Of a stretch of DNA of 64,000 nucleotides, positions 34,615 to 41,981 are shown one piece after another. Source of the DNA: JAISDD01 sp031553935 (GTDB lineage: Bacteria; Bacillota; Syntrophomonadia; Syntrophomonadales; Syntrophomonadaceae); the NCBI GenBank assembly GCA_031553935.1, contig JAVBKS010000003.1:62001-126000 (forward strand), in the 5' to 3' direction. Numbering within the stretch: position 1 is the stretch's first letter; each line of letters opens with the position of its first letter. The notes beneath the pieces were generated by a model. The model was not told the origin of the DNA. It was given only the letters and a program-made list of their open reading frames with translations, and did no database searches. Both the position numbers and the translations under genes were made by a program.

Positions 34615-34645
34615 ATTCGCATTAAAATACTACTTTGATGCGAAT
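34615..34645. repeat. Inverted repeat upstream of the ger operon
   Basis: ATTCGCAT (34615-34622) and ATGCGAAT (34638-34645): perfect 8-bp arms, 15-base spacer, lying 18-48 bases before the start of the first ger gene. A related AATTCGC/GCGAATT pair is found at 21189-21222. It could be a regulator binding site or an mRNA leader hairpin. Confidence 0.5.
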
Positions 34646-34874
34646 CAGTGAATACTGTTTTCCCTGACATGACCTTTAAATGCGATCGAAATTATTTGCC
34701 TATATTTTCGAAAAGGAATAGTATAAATAGCAAGAATACCTTTCCCAAATAAAGTCATAATTATTTGCCGGTGTCAAAAATGAGAAAAATTCACTGCCAA
34801 GGTTGGGGCACAACCGTTCGCAAGGGCGTAAAATAACGTATTGCTTGAGTTTTTTCTAGATTAATGGTAAAAAG

Positions 34875-34905
34875 TGAATAAAAGGGGATTTTGAGTTATA
34901 TACTA
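34875..34905 (+). promoter_or_regulatory. Predicted sigma-G promoter of spoVT
   Basis: TGAATA (34875-34880), 18 bases, TATACTA (34899-34905). The -35 is a perfect sigma-G element, and the -10 differs from CATACTA at one base. spoVT is sigma-G-transcribed in B. subtilis. The TTG start lies 55 bases downstream of the -10. Confidence 0.7.
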
Positions 34906-34959
34906 TTCCAAGAGAAAGAAACTACTTTTTCATACTTGATAAAAGGAGGGATAAAATAA

Positions 34960-35523
34960 TTGAAAGCAACAGGTATAGTACGCCGAATAGATGACCTGGG
35001 AAGAGTGGTTATACCAAAAGAGATTCGAAGGACGCTGCGCATTCGCGAAGGAGATCCTCTGGAGATTTTTGTAGATCGTGAAGGGGAAGTAATTCTCAAG
35101 AAGTATTCTCCGATCGGAGAATTGGGTGATTTTGCCAAAGAGTATGCAGATTCACTATATGAAGCCATAGGGCATATATCAATGATTGCAGATCGAGACT
35201 TTATTATTGCAACAGCAGGCGGTAACAAACGGGAATTTTTAAGTAAATCTATTGGCAAAGCAGTAGAGAGAGCTCTCGAGGAAAGAACCACCTTAGTAAT
35301 GAACGAAATGCAAGCATTGGATGATGAAAACCTGCATATAATTCAAACCGATGATAGAGAATATACGATCAGATCACAAGTTATATCACCCATAATTAGT
35401 CAAGGCGATCCAATAGGAGCTGTTATTATCGTTAGTAAAGAACAAGGCGTAAGATTAGGTGAAATGGAAGTAAAGCTTGCTGAAACCGCATCCGGTTTTT
35501 TAGCCAAGCAAATGGAGAGCTAA
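34960..35523 (+). CDS. spoVT: Stage V sporulation protein T
   Basis: Forespore transcription regulator that tunes sigma-G genes. The N-terminal AbrB-like swapped-hairpin DNA-binding domain is nearly canonical (MKATGIVRRIDDLGRVVIPK, EIRRTLRIREGDPLEIF). The C-terminal GAF-like domain (about residues 60-187) includes DREYTIRSQVISPIISQGDP. Length 187 is slightly above the Bacillus protein (178). Start TTG 34960 is forced: AAAGGAGGG lies upstream and an in-frame TAA immediately precedes it. Between mfd and yabM in Bacillus too, but here the ger operon is inserted before it. Confidence 0.96.
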   Translation: MKATGIVRRIDDLGRVVIPKEIRRTLRIREGDPLEIFVDREGEVILKKYSPIGELGDFAKEYADSLYEAIGHISMIADRDFIIATAGGNKREFLSKSIGKAVERALEERTTLVMNEMQALDDENLHIIQTDDREYTIRSQVISPIISQGDPIGAVIIVSKEQGVRLGEMEVKLAETASGFLAKQMES

Positions 35524-35544
35524 ATCAAAAGGCCCATTTTTTTG

Positions 35545-35592
35545 AGGTATGCAATCATACTTGAGAGCTATTCAAGTTATGCAAGCATACCT
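35545..35592 (+). terminator. Long imperfect hairpin after spoVT
   Basis: AGGTATGC at 35545 pairs with GCATACCT ending at 35592, with further pairing of CATA and CTTGA with TCAAG toward the loop. It starts 22 bases after the spoVT stop and is followed by a weak T-rich stretch. It is a probable terminator. Confidence 0.6.
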
Positions 35593-35771
35593 TTCCTATT
35601 TAATACCAATTGACAAATCATCTGAATTAATAATGATATTTGCTGCGCTGTAATCGCCCAATATAGTGGGCCTGCAGATCAAAATGTGAATTATTTTAAG
35701 GGGGGAGATTTATTACTCCATTTATTCTACTATGGTATAATTAACCTCACGTATTATAGGAGGAACAATAT

Positions 35772-37376
35772 GTGAATAAGAGTCAGACCTTCCTAAAGGG
35801 TGCATTAATACTTAGTATAGCAGGAGCAATAAGCAAATTTTTGGGAGCATTCTACCGCATTCCTTTAGCTAGGATGATTGGTGACGTCGGCATGGGATTA
35901 TACCAGATGGCTTATCCCATTTATACTGTGGTTTTGGCATTAGCAACAGCTGGAGTACCGGTCGCATTATCATATATTATTGCCCGGAACGAAACCGAAG
36001 GAAGAAGTGGGGATACAAAGCGTATATTTAGGATTGCTTTGGTAGTATTATTCTTGTTTGGCTTGGTTCTAACGGCTTTAGTTATGCTATTGGCGTCATT
36101 TTTATCCAAGCATGTCTTGTTTGATCATAGATCCTATTATCCGATTATTGCAATTGCCCCCGCTATTTTTTTCTCCTGTTTATTAGCGGTGTTTCGCGGG
36201 TTTTTTCAAGGTTTCCAGAAAATGATGCCAACAGCGGTCTCACAGGTCATTGAGCAAATTTTTCGCATAACGGCGATACTTGTGCTGGCGGCTATGTTGT
36301 TTCCTTATGGATTAGAGTATGCGGTATCTGGAGCTACTTTCGGGGCTGCAGTCGGAGGTTTTTTCAGTTTATTGTTCTTAATCGGCTTCTATTTTTACTT
36401 CAAAAGCAATCTGCATGTAGATAATCCACTGCTAATAACCAGCGGCAAGTCTTACCAAGAGCTCTCTAAAGAATTCATCAGACTTACAATTCCGGTTTCA
36501 TTAGGCGCGGTTGTATTACCGCTTGTTCAGGCTATTGATATGATAATTGTTCCCGGCAGGCTGATTGCTTTAGGGCTTTCAAATGCAACTGCATTATATG
36601 GGCAACTTACGGGGATGGCAGCGATCCTAATCGGGCTGCCAACAATATTTACTATCTCGATTGCGACTAGTTTAGTACCTGCAATTAGTTCAGCTTTTGC
36701 GTCAAAGAGCAAAGATATTATTCGCAGTCAAATCAACACCGCTTTGAGGGCGGGAATGATAATATCCTTTCCATGTGCGGCCGGTTTATTTATCTTAGCA
36801 TTTCCTATTTGCGATTTACTCTACAAGGTTCCGGAAGCCGGAGTAGCTTTAGAGCCACTTGCATTTTCTTGTATTATTCTAGCTGCATTTCAGTTATCGA
36901 GCGCCGGATTGCAAGGAATAGGACGGCCAGAGATTGCCATGCTGAACTTAGGAATTACTGGGATATTTAAGATAATATTTAATTATACGCTTACCTCTAT
37001 TCCAAGTTTAAACATCAAGGGAGCCGCAATCGGAACGGTACTGGCTTTTCTAATCGGGGCCGGGCTGAATTTATATCAACTGCAGAGACTTACTGGGGTA
37101 GTGTACGAAAAGTACAGATTTATTAAAATGGCAGCCCTAACAGTGGTCATGGCTGGAATTGTTCATTATTTCTACTTGTTCTTAACTGCTACTAAAGGCG
37201 GAGCCAGTGTTTTAAAATACATTCCAAGCTTATTTAATCTTGAGGCTTCCGCGCGTATGATGTTTGTAGAAGCCACGATTGCAAGTATTGGAATCGGAGG
37301 ATTATCATATTTATTGTTGCTGATACTGTTTAAAGAAGGGGACATACATTTTCTGCGCCAACTAAGGAACAAATAA
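35772..37376 (+). CDS. SpoVB/YabM-like polysaccharide flippase (MOP superfamily)
   Basis: A 534-residue protein with about 14 membrane helices. N-terminal KGALILSIAGAISKFLGAFY and RIPLARMIGDVGMGLYQMAYPIY are typical of the SpoVB/YabM/MurJ-like branch. These proteins flip lipid-linked precursors; SpoVB acts in spore cortex synthesis and YabM (ylmS-like) sits at this exact location in B. subtilis. Which substrate is used here cannot be said. GTG 35772 is seven or so bases after AGGAGG. It belongs with mazG, which follows after 35 bases. Confidence 0.88.
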   Translation: MNKSQTFLKGALILSIAGAISKFLGAFYRIPLARMIGDVGMGLYQMAYPIYTVVLALATAGVPVALSYIIARNETEGRSGDTKRIFRIALVVLFLFGLVLTALVMLLASFLSKHVLFDHRSYYPIIAIAPAIFFSCLLAVFRGFFQGFQKMMPTAVSQVIEQIFRITAILVLAAMLFPYGLEYAVSGATFGAAVGGFFSLLFLIGFYFYFKSNLHVDNPLLITSGKSYQELSKEFIRLTIPVSLGAVVLPLVQAIDMIIVPGRLIALGLSNATALYGQLTGMAAILIGLPTIFTISIATSLVPAISSAFASKSKDIIRSQINTALRAGMIISFPCAAGLFILAFPICDLLYKVPEAGVALEPLAFSCIILAAFQLSSAGLQGIGRPEIAMLNLGITGIFKIIFNYTLTSIPSLNIKGAAIGTVLAFLIGAGLNLYQLQRLTGVVYEKYRFIKMAALTVVMAGIVHYFYLFLTATKGGASVLKYIPSLFNLEASARMMFVEATIASIGIGGLSYLLLLILFKEGDIHFLRQLRNK

Positions 37377-37411
37377 GCTGCAGCATAAGAGGAACAAGGG
37401 AGATGAAGACT

Positions 37412-38179
37412 TTGAACGAACCTGTTAAGAATCTGGCCGAATTAATTAATACTATGAATCAACTCTTATCACCGCAAGGATGTCCATGGGATCGGGAACA
37501 AACCCATAAAACCCTTACTAGGCACCTATTGGAAGAATCTTATGAGGTTATCGATGCGATCAATAATAATGATATGAGGCAGCTGCAAGAAGAATTAGGA
37601 GATGTATTACTGCAGGTAGTTTTTCATGCGGCCTTAGCAGAACGGGAAGGTTTTTTTGGTTTAGCTGATGTTATTGAAACTGTGAATCATAAGATGATAA
37701 ACAGACATCCGCACGTATTTGGCGACTTAAACCTTAGTACAAGCTCTGAGGTACTAGATCATTGGGAAGGGTTTAAAAAGAAAGAAGGAAAAAAGAAAAT
37801 ATTAGAAGGTATCCCGGCTATTCTTCCCGCGCTTTTGCGTGCTACCAAAATTCAGGAAAAGGCAGCGCAGGTTGGTTTTGATTTTCCTGAATTCAAAGGA
37901 GCCAAAGATAAGCTGGAAGAAGAAATTTTAGAATTATCGCGAGCTGCAGATGATATGGAAGCCTTAGAAGAGTTAGGGGACGTATTGTTTTCATTAGTTA
38001 ATATTGCTAGACTAAAATGCTTGGAACCGGAAAAGGCTTTACAAATTAGCAATGATAAATTTTCGCGGCGGTTTAATTATATTGAAGAAAGTCTAATTAA
38101 GATGCAAAAAGAGTTTAAGGAAACCAGTTTAGAAGAATTGGATCAGTTATGGGAAGAAGCTAAACGGGTAAGTAAATAA
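37412..38179 (+). CDS. mazG: Nucleoside triphosphate pyrophosphohydrolase MazG
   Basis: All-alpha NTP pyrophosphatase with two MazG repeats: first NQLLSPQGCPWDREQTHKTL and EESYEVIDAI with ELGDVLLQVVFHAAL; second EEILELSRA with ELGDVLFSLVNIARLK, each carrying the E-x2-E...E-x2-D metal motif. It cleaves non-canonical or excess NTPs. B. subtilis YabN has an additional N-terminal methylase-like domain, which is absent here. ATG 37403 directly abuts AAGGGAG, whereas TTG 37412 is nine bases away, so TTG is preferred (255 residues). Confidence 0.93.
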   Translation: MNEPVKNLAELINTMNQLLSPQGCPWDREQTHKTLTRHLLEESYEVIDAINNNDMRQLQEELGDVLLQVVFHAALAEREGFFGLADVIETVNHKMINRHPHVFGDLNLSTSSEVLDHWEGFKKKEGKKKILEGIPAILPALLRATKIQEKAAQVGFDFPEFKGAKDKLEEEILELSRAADDMEALEELGDVLFSLVNIARLKCLEPEKALQISNDKFSRRFNYIEESLIKMQKEFKETSLEELDQLWEEAKRVSK

Positions 38180-38272
38180 TCACCCAAAATATTAATTTTT
38201 GGAATAAAAAGAGGATTTAAAAAGAAACTCAGCGAATAGGCCTTAATAAAGTATTATTTGGGGGGTAATGTT

Positions 38273-38545
38273 TTGAACAAGACTGAATTAATTAGCGAAA
38301 TAGCTGATAAGGCCATGATGACAAAGAAGGATACAGAGAAATTCGTAAATGCATTTATGGAATGTATTGAGGAAACTCTGAAAAACGGTGATAAAGTGCA
38401 ATTAATCGGTTTTGGAACATTTGAAGTTAGAGAAAGACAAGAACGCACGGGCAGAAATCCACAGACAGGCGATGTAATCAATATACCGGCAACAATTGTA
38501 CCGGCATTTAAAGCAGGGAAAGATTTCAAAAGTGTTGTGAACTGA
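38273..38545 (+). CDS. hup: DNA-binding protein HU
   Basis: A 90-residue histone-like protein that wraps and bends DNA as a dimer. The DNA-arm signature GFGTFEVRERQERTGRNPQT is present, followed by IPATIVPAFKAGKDF. TTG 38273 is seven bases after GGGGGG; it gives the usual N-terminus MNKTELISEIA. It lies between mazG and rqcP, a common place for hup in Clostridia. Confidence 0.97.
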   Translation: MNKTELISEIADKAMMTKKDTEKFVNAFMECIEETLKNGDKVQLIGFGTFEVRERQERTGRNPQTGDVINIPATIVPAFKAGKDFKSVVN

Positions 38546-38606
38546 TAAAACTGCTAAAAGAAAGTCATTTATGAACGATAGGAGCAACAATACTGGGAGA
38601 TAGCTG

Positions 38607-38855
38607 ATGCGTTTAGATAAGTTCCTGAAAGTCTCAAGAATAATTAAGCGTAGAACCATTGCCAAGGAATTTGCAGAGAACGAAAGAGTTACGATCAACG
38701 GGAGGATTGCAAAACCAGCTAATGAAGTAAAGGTTGGAGATATTATTGCAATCAGAATCGGAGCTCGCTTAACAACCCTTGAAATCCTCGAAATAAAAGA
38801 AAGTGTTAAAGCGCAAGAAGCTAAAGACTTATATCGTATTATTAGTGAAGCATAA
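38607..38855 (+). CDS. rqcP: S4-domain RNA-binding protein RqcP (YabO)
   Basis: An 82-residue single S4 domain (MRLDKFLKVSRIIKRRTIAK, then ERVTINGRIAKPANEVKVGD). In B. subtilis RqcP binds the obstructed 50S subunit and helps RqcH elongate poly-Ala tails in ribosome quality control. GGGAG lies seven bases before ATG 38607. The rqcH gene is not in this window. Confidence 0.95.
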   Translation: MRLDKFLKVSRIIKRRTIAKEFAENERVTINGRIAKPANEVKVGDIIAIRIGARLTTLEILEIKESVKAQEAKDLYRIISEA

Positions 38856-38898
38856 GGCATAGCTTAATTTTTCTATTAATGGGAGGGAGGGGTGCTGC

Positions 38899-39639
38899 TT
38901 GAGTGAATCTCATGGTAAGGATTGGCATCTGATAATTGTAGCTGGTATCATAGCCATAGGTTTCGTCATTTCAGCATATCTGCTAGGTAATAGCTTTGTA
39001 AAAGCGAGGGTTGCCGATAATATAACGGTTACCGGCTCAGCTAAGCAACAGATTAAATCGGATTTAGCAACTTGGAACGGGTTTTTTAGTGCAACGGCCC
39101 CACAATTGACTGGAGCATATGAGCAGCTCACTGTTGCTCAAGCTAAAGTAAAGGCATATCTAATTGAAAAAGGCGTGCCCGAAAACGAAATAGTTTTTAA
39201 CGCTATTAATACTTCGACCAGAAACGAAATTCTTCCAAGTGGGCAATATACCAATAAAATCGAGAGTTATGAATTGAGTCAGAATGTATCGATAAGTTCT
39301 GCTGATGTTGACAAAATAACCGAGATCTCTAGACAAGCAACCGAACTAATAAATCAAGGGGTTCAATTTCAGTCGAATCCGCCCCAGTATTTTTATACTA
39401 AGATAGCCGACTTGAAAATCGAAATGATTGGTTTGGCCACGCAGGATGCATTTAAGAGAGCTGAACAAATTGCCAGTAATACCAATGGCAGAGTTGGCAG
39501 TTTGCGAGTTGCAAGAATGGGAGTATTTCAGATTACCCCACTGTACTCCAATGAAATTTCCGATTACGGTATTAACGATACTAGTTCACTGGAAAAAGAA
39601 ATCACCGCAGTCATGAATTGTGATTTCGAGATAAAATAG
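38899..39639 (+). CDS. SIMPL domain (DUF541) membrane-anchored protein
   Basis: A 246-residue protein with an N-terminal membrane helix (LIIVAGIIAIGFVISAYLLG) followed by a SIMPL domain: ITVTGSAKQQIKSDLATWNG, GVPENEIVFNAINTST and SYELSQNVSISSADVDKI. Such proteins are periplasmic or extracellular in other bacteria (for example BP26 of Brucella forms ring oligomers), but the role is unknown. TTG 38899 after a GGGAGGGAGGGG stretch. It begins the accessory segment that interrupts the rqcP-yabP neighbourhood. Confidence 0.85.
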   Translation: MSESHGKDWHLIIVAGIIAIGFVISAYLLGNSFVKARVADNITVTGSAKQQIKSDLATWNGFFSATAPQLTGAYEQLTVAQAKVKAYLIEKGVPENEIVFNAINTSTRNEILPSGQYTNKIESYELSQNVSISSADVDKITEISRQATELINQGVQFQSNPPQYFYTKIADLKIEMIGLATQDAFKRAEQIASNTNGRVGSLRVARMGVFQITPLYSNEISDYGINDTSSLEKEITAVMNCDFEIK

Positions 39640-39728
39640 CACTTATATACTTAATTAGTCCAATATTTTTAAATGGATAGAAAAACAGAGAAAATCATTG
39701 ATTTAGCAGAATTACGATATATAAAACC

Positions 39729-39767
39729 AAATGGAGCAGGCGCAAATGATAAGCTACTGCTCCATTT
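39729..39767. terminator. Bidirectional terminator
   Basis: AAATGGAGCAG pairs perfectly with CTGCTCCATTT (11 bp), between convergent genes ending at 39639 and 39818. Confidence 0.85.
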
Positions 39768-39817
39768 ATATTAGATAGTAAACAAATACTGACGTACAAT
39801 AATTGCTTAAATCGCTG

Positions 39818-41179
39818 CTATTGACCTTGTTTTAATAATGCCAAGCTAATTGCCATGCGCGCTTCCCCAGATGGATCAATAGTATTGAAAAAAGCCGTAC
39901 CGGCGTCATTTAATAGATCGGGGTACCAACTAAGCTCAGTATACAGAGTATCAGCCAGAGCGGCGTATTCAGGACTAGAACTGACCTCATGGATAGCGGG
40001 CAGCAGGAAAGCATTGTATCTTTGGGCCCACTCTTCAGGGGTAATTTCTTCAATTCTGCTAATTACATCGGGGTCATCTTTAAGGTTGTCAAAATATATC
40101 CTCCAATGAGCTTCTTGAATCGCCAGCAGAAAAGCAACTAAATTGCTGACTTTGATTTTGTCACCAAACATCATTTGTAGCGTAGCCTGATGTTTTTGTT
40201 CATTGTCGGCTAATCCTTGTCTGCGACTATCAGGGTCAAGAAAATCAATAGTGAAGGCGTCTTCTAGAGCAGCTAAGAGCTCTGTTGAGCCTACATCATC
40301 AGCTTTAAATGCTTTCTCTACCAAGGTATCAGTTGCCAGGCCGGTTAGAATAGGATCCCAAGCTTGTTTGCCTTTAATTAAGCGGGCCTCATTTCGGGCA
40401 TTATTAAGAGCGTCATGGCCACTACGTTCCATATTGATTCGTAACAACTGGAAGGCAGCATCAAAGCTAGCAAAATTGTCGAAAACTATCCCTGGACCTC
40501 TATCAATACTGCTGGCAAGGGTCAGGATGTCGTTACTAACCGACACCACATGAAAATAGAAATAGAGGGGATCATTTCCCGCTGCCATGTATTCTTTGAT
40601 TTCCGGAGTGAAATCCCATTGCTGCGGGCCACTCGCTTGAACCGAGTAAGCATTGATTTCTGGATGCCAATCTTCACCTGCCTTAACAGCTAAGAGAGTT
40701 ACAAGGCTATATGCGGCGCGCTCGTCGAGATTACAGTGGGCGACATAACGGGTGCTGCCATTATTGCCATTAACAATTTCCCAGCGCATATTATCAGCAG
40801 CAAGTTTATCTATGGGTTCTATATAGTCGACCTCGCACCAGTCCGACCAGTCGCTGTCCAAGGTGTCAGGACCAGTTCCTTTGGACATTACTCTAAATGC
40901 GTAGCGCCCGCTGCCATAGATGAATTTTTCTCTTGCATCAAAAGAAGTGGCATTTCTGTTTCCAGACACGGAATAGCCACCGCCGGGGTGTTCAAAGCCA
41001 AAACCATAGTCGATTGCTTCTGCTACTGGGTTCCAGATTGCTTGGCCGCTCTCCCACCTGAGCCCGGTTGGAACAGGAAGTTTCACTTGGTCACCAGCCA
41101 GTACATAAACCGGACAAAGGGATAAAAGCAGGGCGCAGCATATCATAATAGACAGAATTCTTCGCATAGAACCTCCCAT
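39818..41179 (-). CDS. Secreted protein with fibronectin-like N-terminal part, unknown
   Basis: A 453-residue exported protein. The signal peptide (MRRILSIMICCALLLSLCPV) ends near VLA-GD. Residues ~30-120 contain a fibronectin type III-like unit (PTGLRWESGQAIWNPVAEAI, then GSGRYAFRVMSKG). The rest is helical and not recognised. ATG 41179 is ten bases after GAGGAGG on the minus strand; ATG 41167 is four bases after GGGAGG. Transcribed away from the kinase module, across a long inverted repeat, so a link with that module is possible. No enzymatic motif was seen. Confidence 0.72.
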   Translation of the reverse strand: MGGSMRRILSIMICCALLLSLCPVYVLAGDQVKLPVPTGLRWESGQAIWNPVAEAIDYGFGFEHPGGGYSVSGNRNATSFDAREKFIYGSGRYAFRVMSKGTGPDTLDSDWSDWCEVDYIEPIDKLAADNMRWEIVNGNNGSTRYVAHCNLDERAAYSLVTLLAVKAGEDWHPEINAYSVQASGPQQWDFTPEIKEYMAAGNDPLYFYFHVVSVSNDILTLASSIDRGPGIVFDNFASFDAAFQLLRINMERSGHDALNNARNEARLIKGKQAWDPILTGLATDTLVEKAFKADDVGSTELLAALEDAFTIDFLDPDSRRQGLADNEQKHQATLQMMFGDKIKVSNLVAFLLAIQEAHWRIYFDNLKDDPDVISRIEEITPEEWAQRYNAFLLPAIHEVSSSPEYAALADTLYTELSWYPDLLNDAGTAFFNTIDPSGEARMAISLALLKQGQ

Positions 41180-41493
41180 AATTAAATTACCTCCTCAATA
41201 ATCTGTAATTCGTTTAATTCTTATAAGCAATACAATAGTTATTTCATCCGTAAAGTTTCATATTTACACCCCCTCAATAATTGGCATTATGTTAACATTA
41301 TGGAAAAGATAAGTCTTACACTCTTAGCGGAGTTTAGAAGATTTGTCGACTCCGCTGGAAGTGTAAGACTTATCATAAATTGCCAGCTATACTGAAGGGA
41401 AACATTATAAAACTTACCAATATGGAGCGGCTGAGGTATAATTCAAATAAAAAACTAATAATGTGTTTTCACCAAATATATGGGAATGATTAT
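41180..41493. other. 314-base divergent region
   Basis: Apart from the 67-base inverted repeat at 41308-41374, nothing is recognised. A longer frame upstream of the HTH gene starts at 41380 but lacks a ribosome-binding site. Confidence 0.4.
41308..41374. repeat. 67-base inverted repeat with two perfect stems
   Basis: GATAAGTCTTACACT (41308-41322) is the perfect reverse complement of 41360-41374. AGCGGAGT (41326-41333) is that of 41349-41356. Only three bases interrupt the arms on each side and 15 form the loop. There is no T-run on either side. It is too strong and long to be chance. Confidence 0.75.
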
Positions 41494-41955
41494 ATGGATG
41501 CGAAAAAAGAAGCACTGCAAACCGGAAGATCGAAGGGAAAAATCAGCACGAAGGAACTGCTGGAGAGTTTGAAAAAAGCTTCTGACATTAGGGAGTTTCG
41601 CAAAGAGAACCTTTCCAGTTTTGTGGATATAACCTTCAAAGAATACCTGGATGACCTTATCAGCAGCAGAAATATCAAGCGTTCTGATGTTATTAAGGCT
41701 TCGGGACTAACTGAAACATATGCCTACCAGATATTTGCGGGTATAAAAAACCCCTCGCGGGATAAACTTATCGCTTTAGCTTTGGGCATGCGGCTTAACT
41801 TGGAGGAAAGCCAAACTCTTTTACAACTTGCCGGGGTAAATGAGCTGTATGCGAAAAATCGCCGCGATTCTGTGATTATCTTCGCCTTGGAAAAGGAACT
41901 CGGTATCACGGAGCTCAACGATCTGCTATTTGAACTGGAGGAATTCACCTTGTAG
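41494..41955 (+). CDS. Small HTH (XRE-like) regulator
   Basis: A 153-residue protein. Helical N-terminus with KGKISTKELLESLKKASDIR. Then comes a lambda-repressor-like helix-turn-helix (about residues 60-115: IKRSDVIKASGLTETYAYQI, KNPSRDKLIALALGMRLN), and a helical C-terminal tail. Translation start is uncertain: ATG 41494 with a weak GGGAA-type site is chosen, and upstream ATGs lack sites. The GLUG-like gene starts 26 bases on with a GGAGGGAG site, so the regulator, membrane protein and kinase form an operon. Confidence 0.82.
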   Translation: MDAKKEALQTGRSKGKISTKELLESLKKASDIREFRKENLSSFVDITFKEYLDDLISSRNIKRSDVIKASGLTETYAYQIFAGIKNPSRDKLIALALGMRLNLEESQTLLQLAGVNELYAKNRRDSVIIFALEKELGITELNDLLFELEEFTL

Positions 41956-41981
41956 CGCACGATAGTTAAGGAGGGAGAGTA

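Larger units (their letters stand above)
34598..34959. other. 362-base divergent region between the ger operon and spoVT
   Basis: No gene found. It contains the inverted repeat 34615-34645 just upstream of the ger operon, a good sigma-G promoter for spoVT (34875-34905), and GGAATAGTATA (34715-34725), the exact reverse complement of the spoVT -10 region TATACTATTCC. The latter could mark an outward -10 for the ger side, although I found no matching -35 for it. Confidence 0.5.

Noticed and set aside
38402..38860. 152-residue minus-strand frame
   Set aside because: Overlaps hup and rqcP on the opposite strand, both certain genes.
40736..41125. 129-residue plus-strand frame
   Set aside because: Opposite the secreted-protein gene and without a ribosome-binding site.
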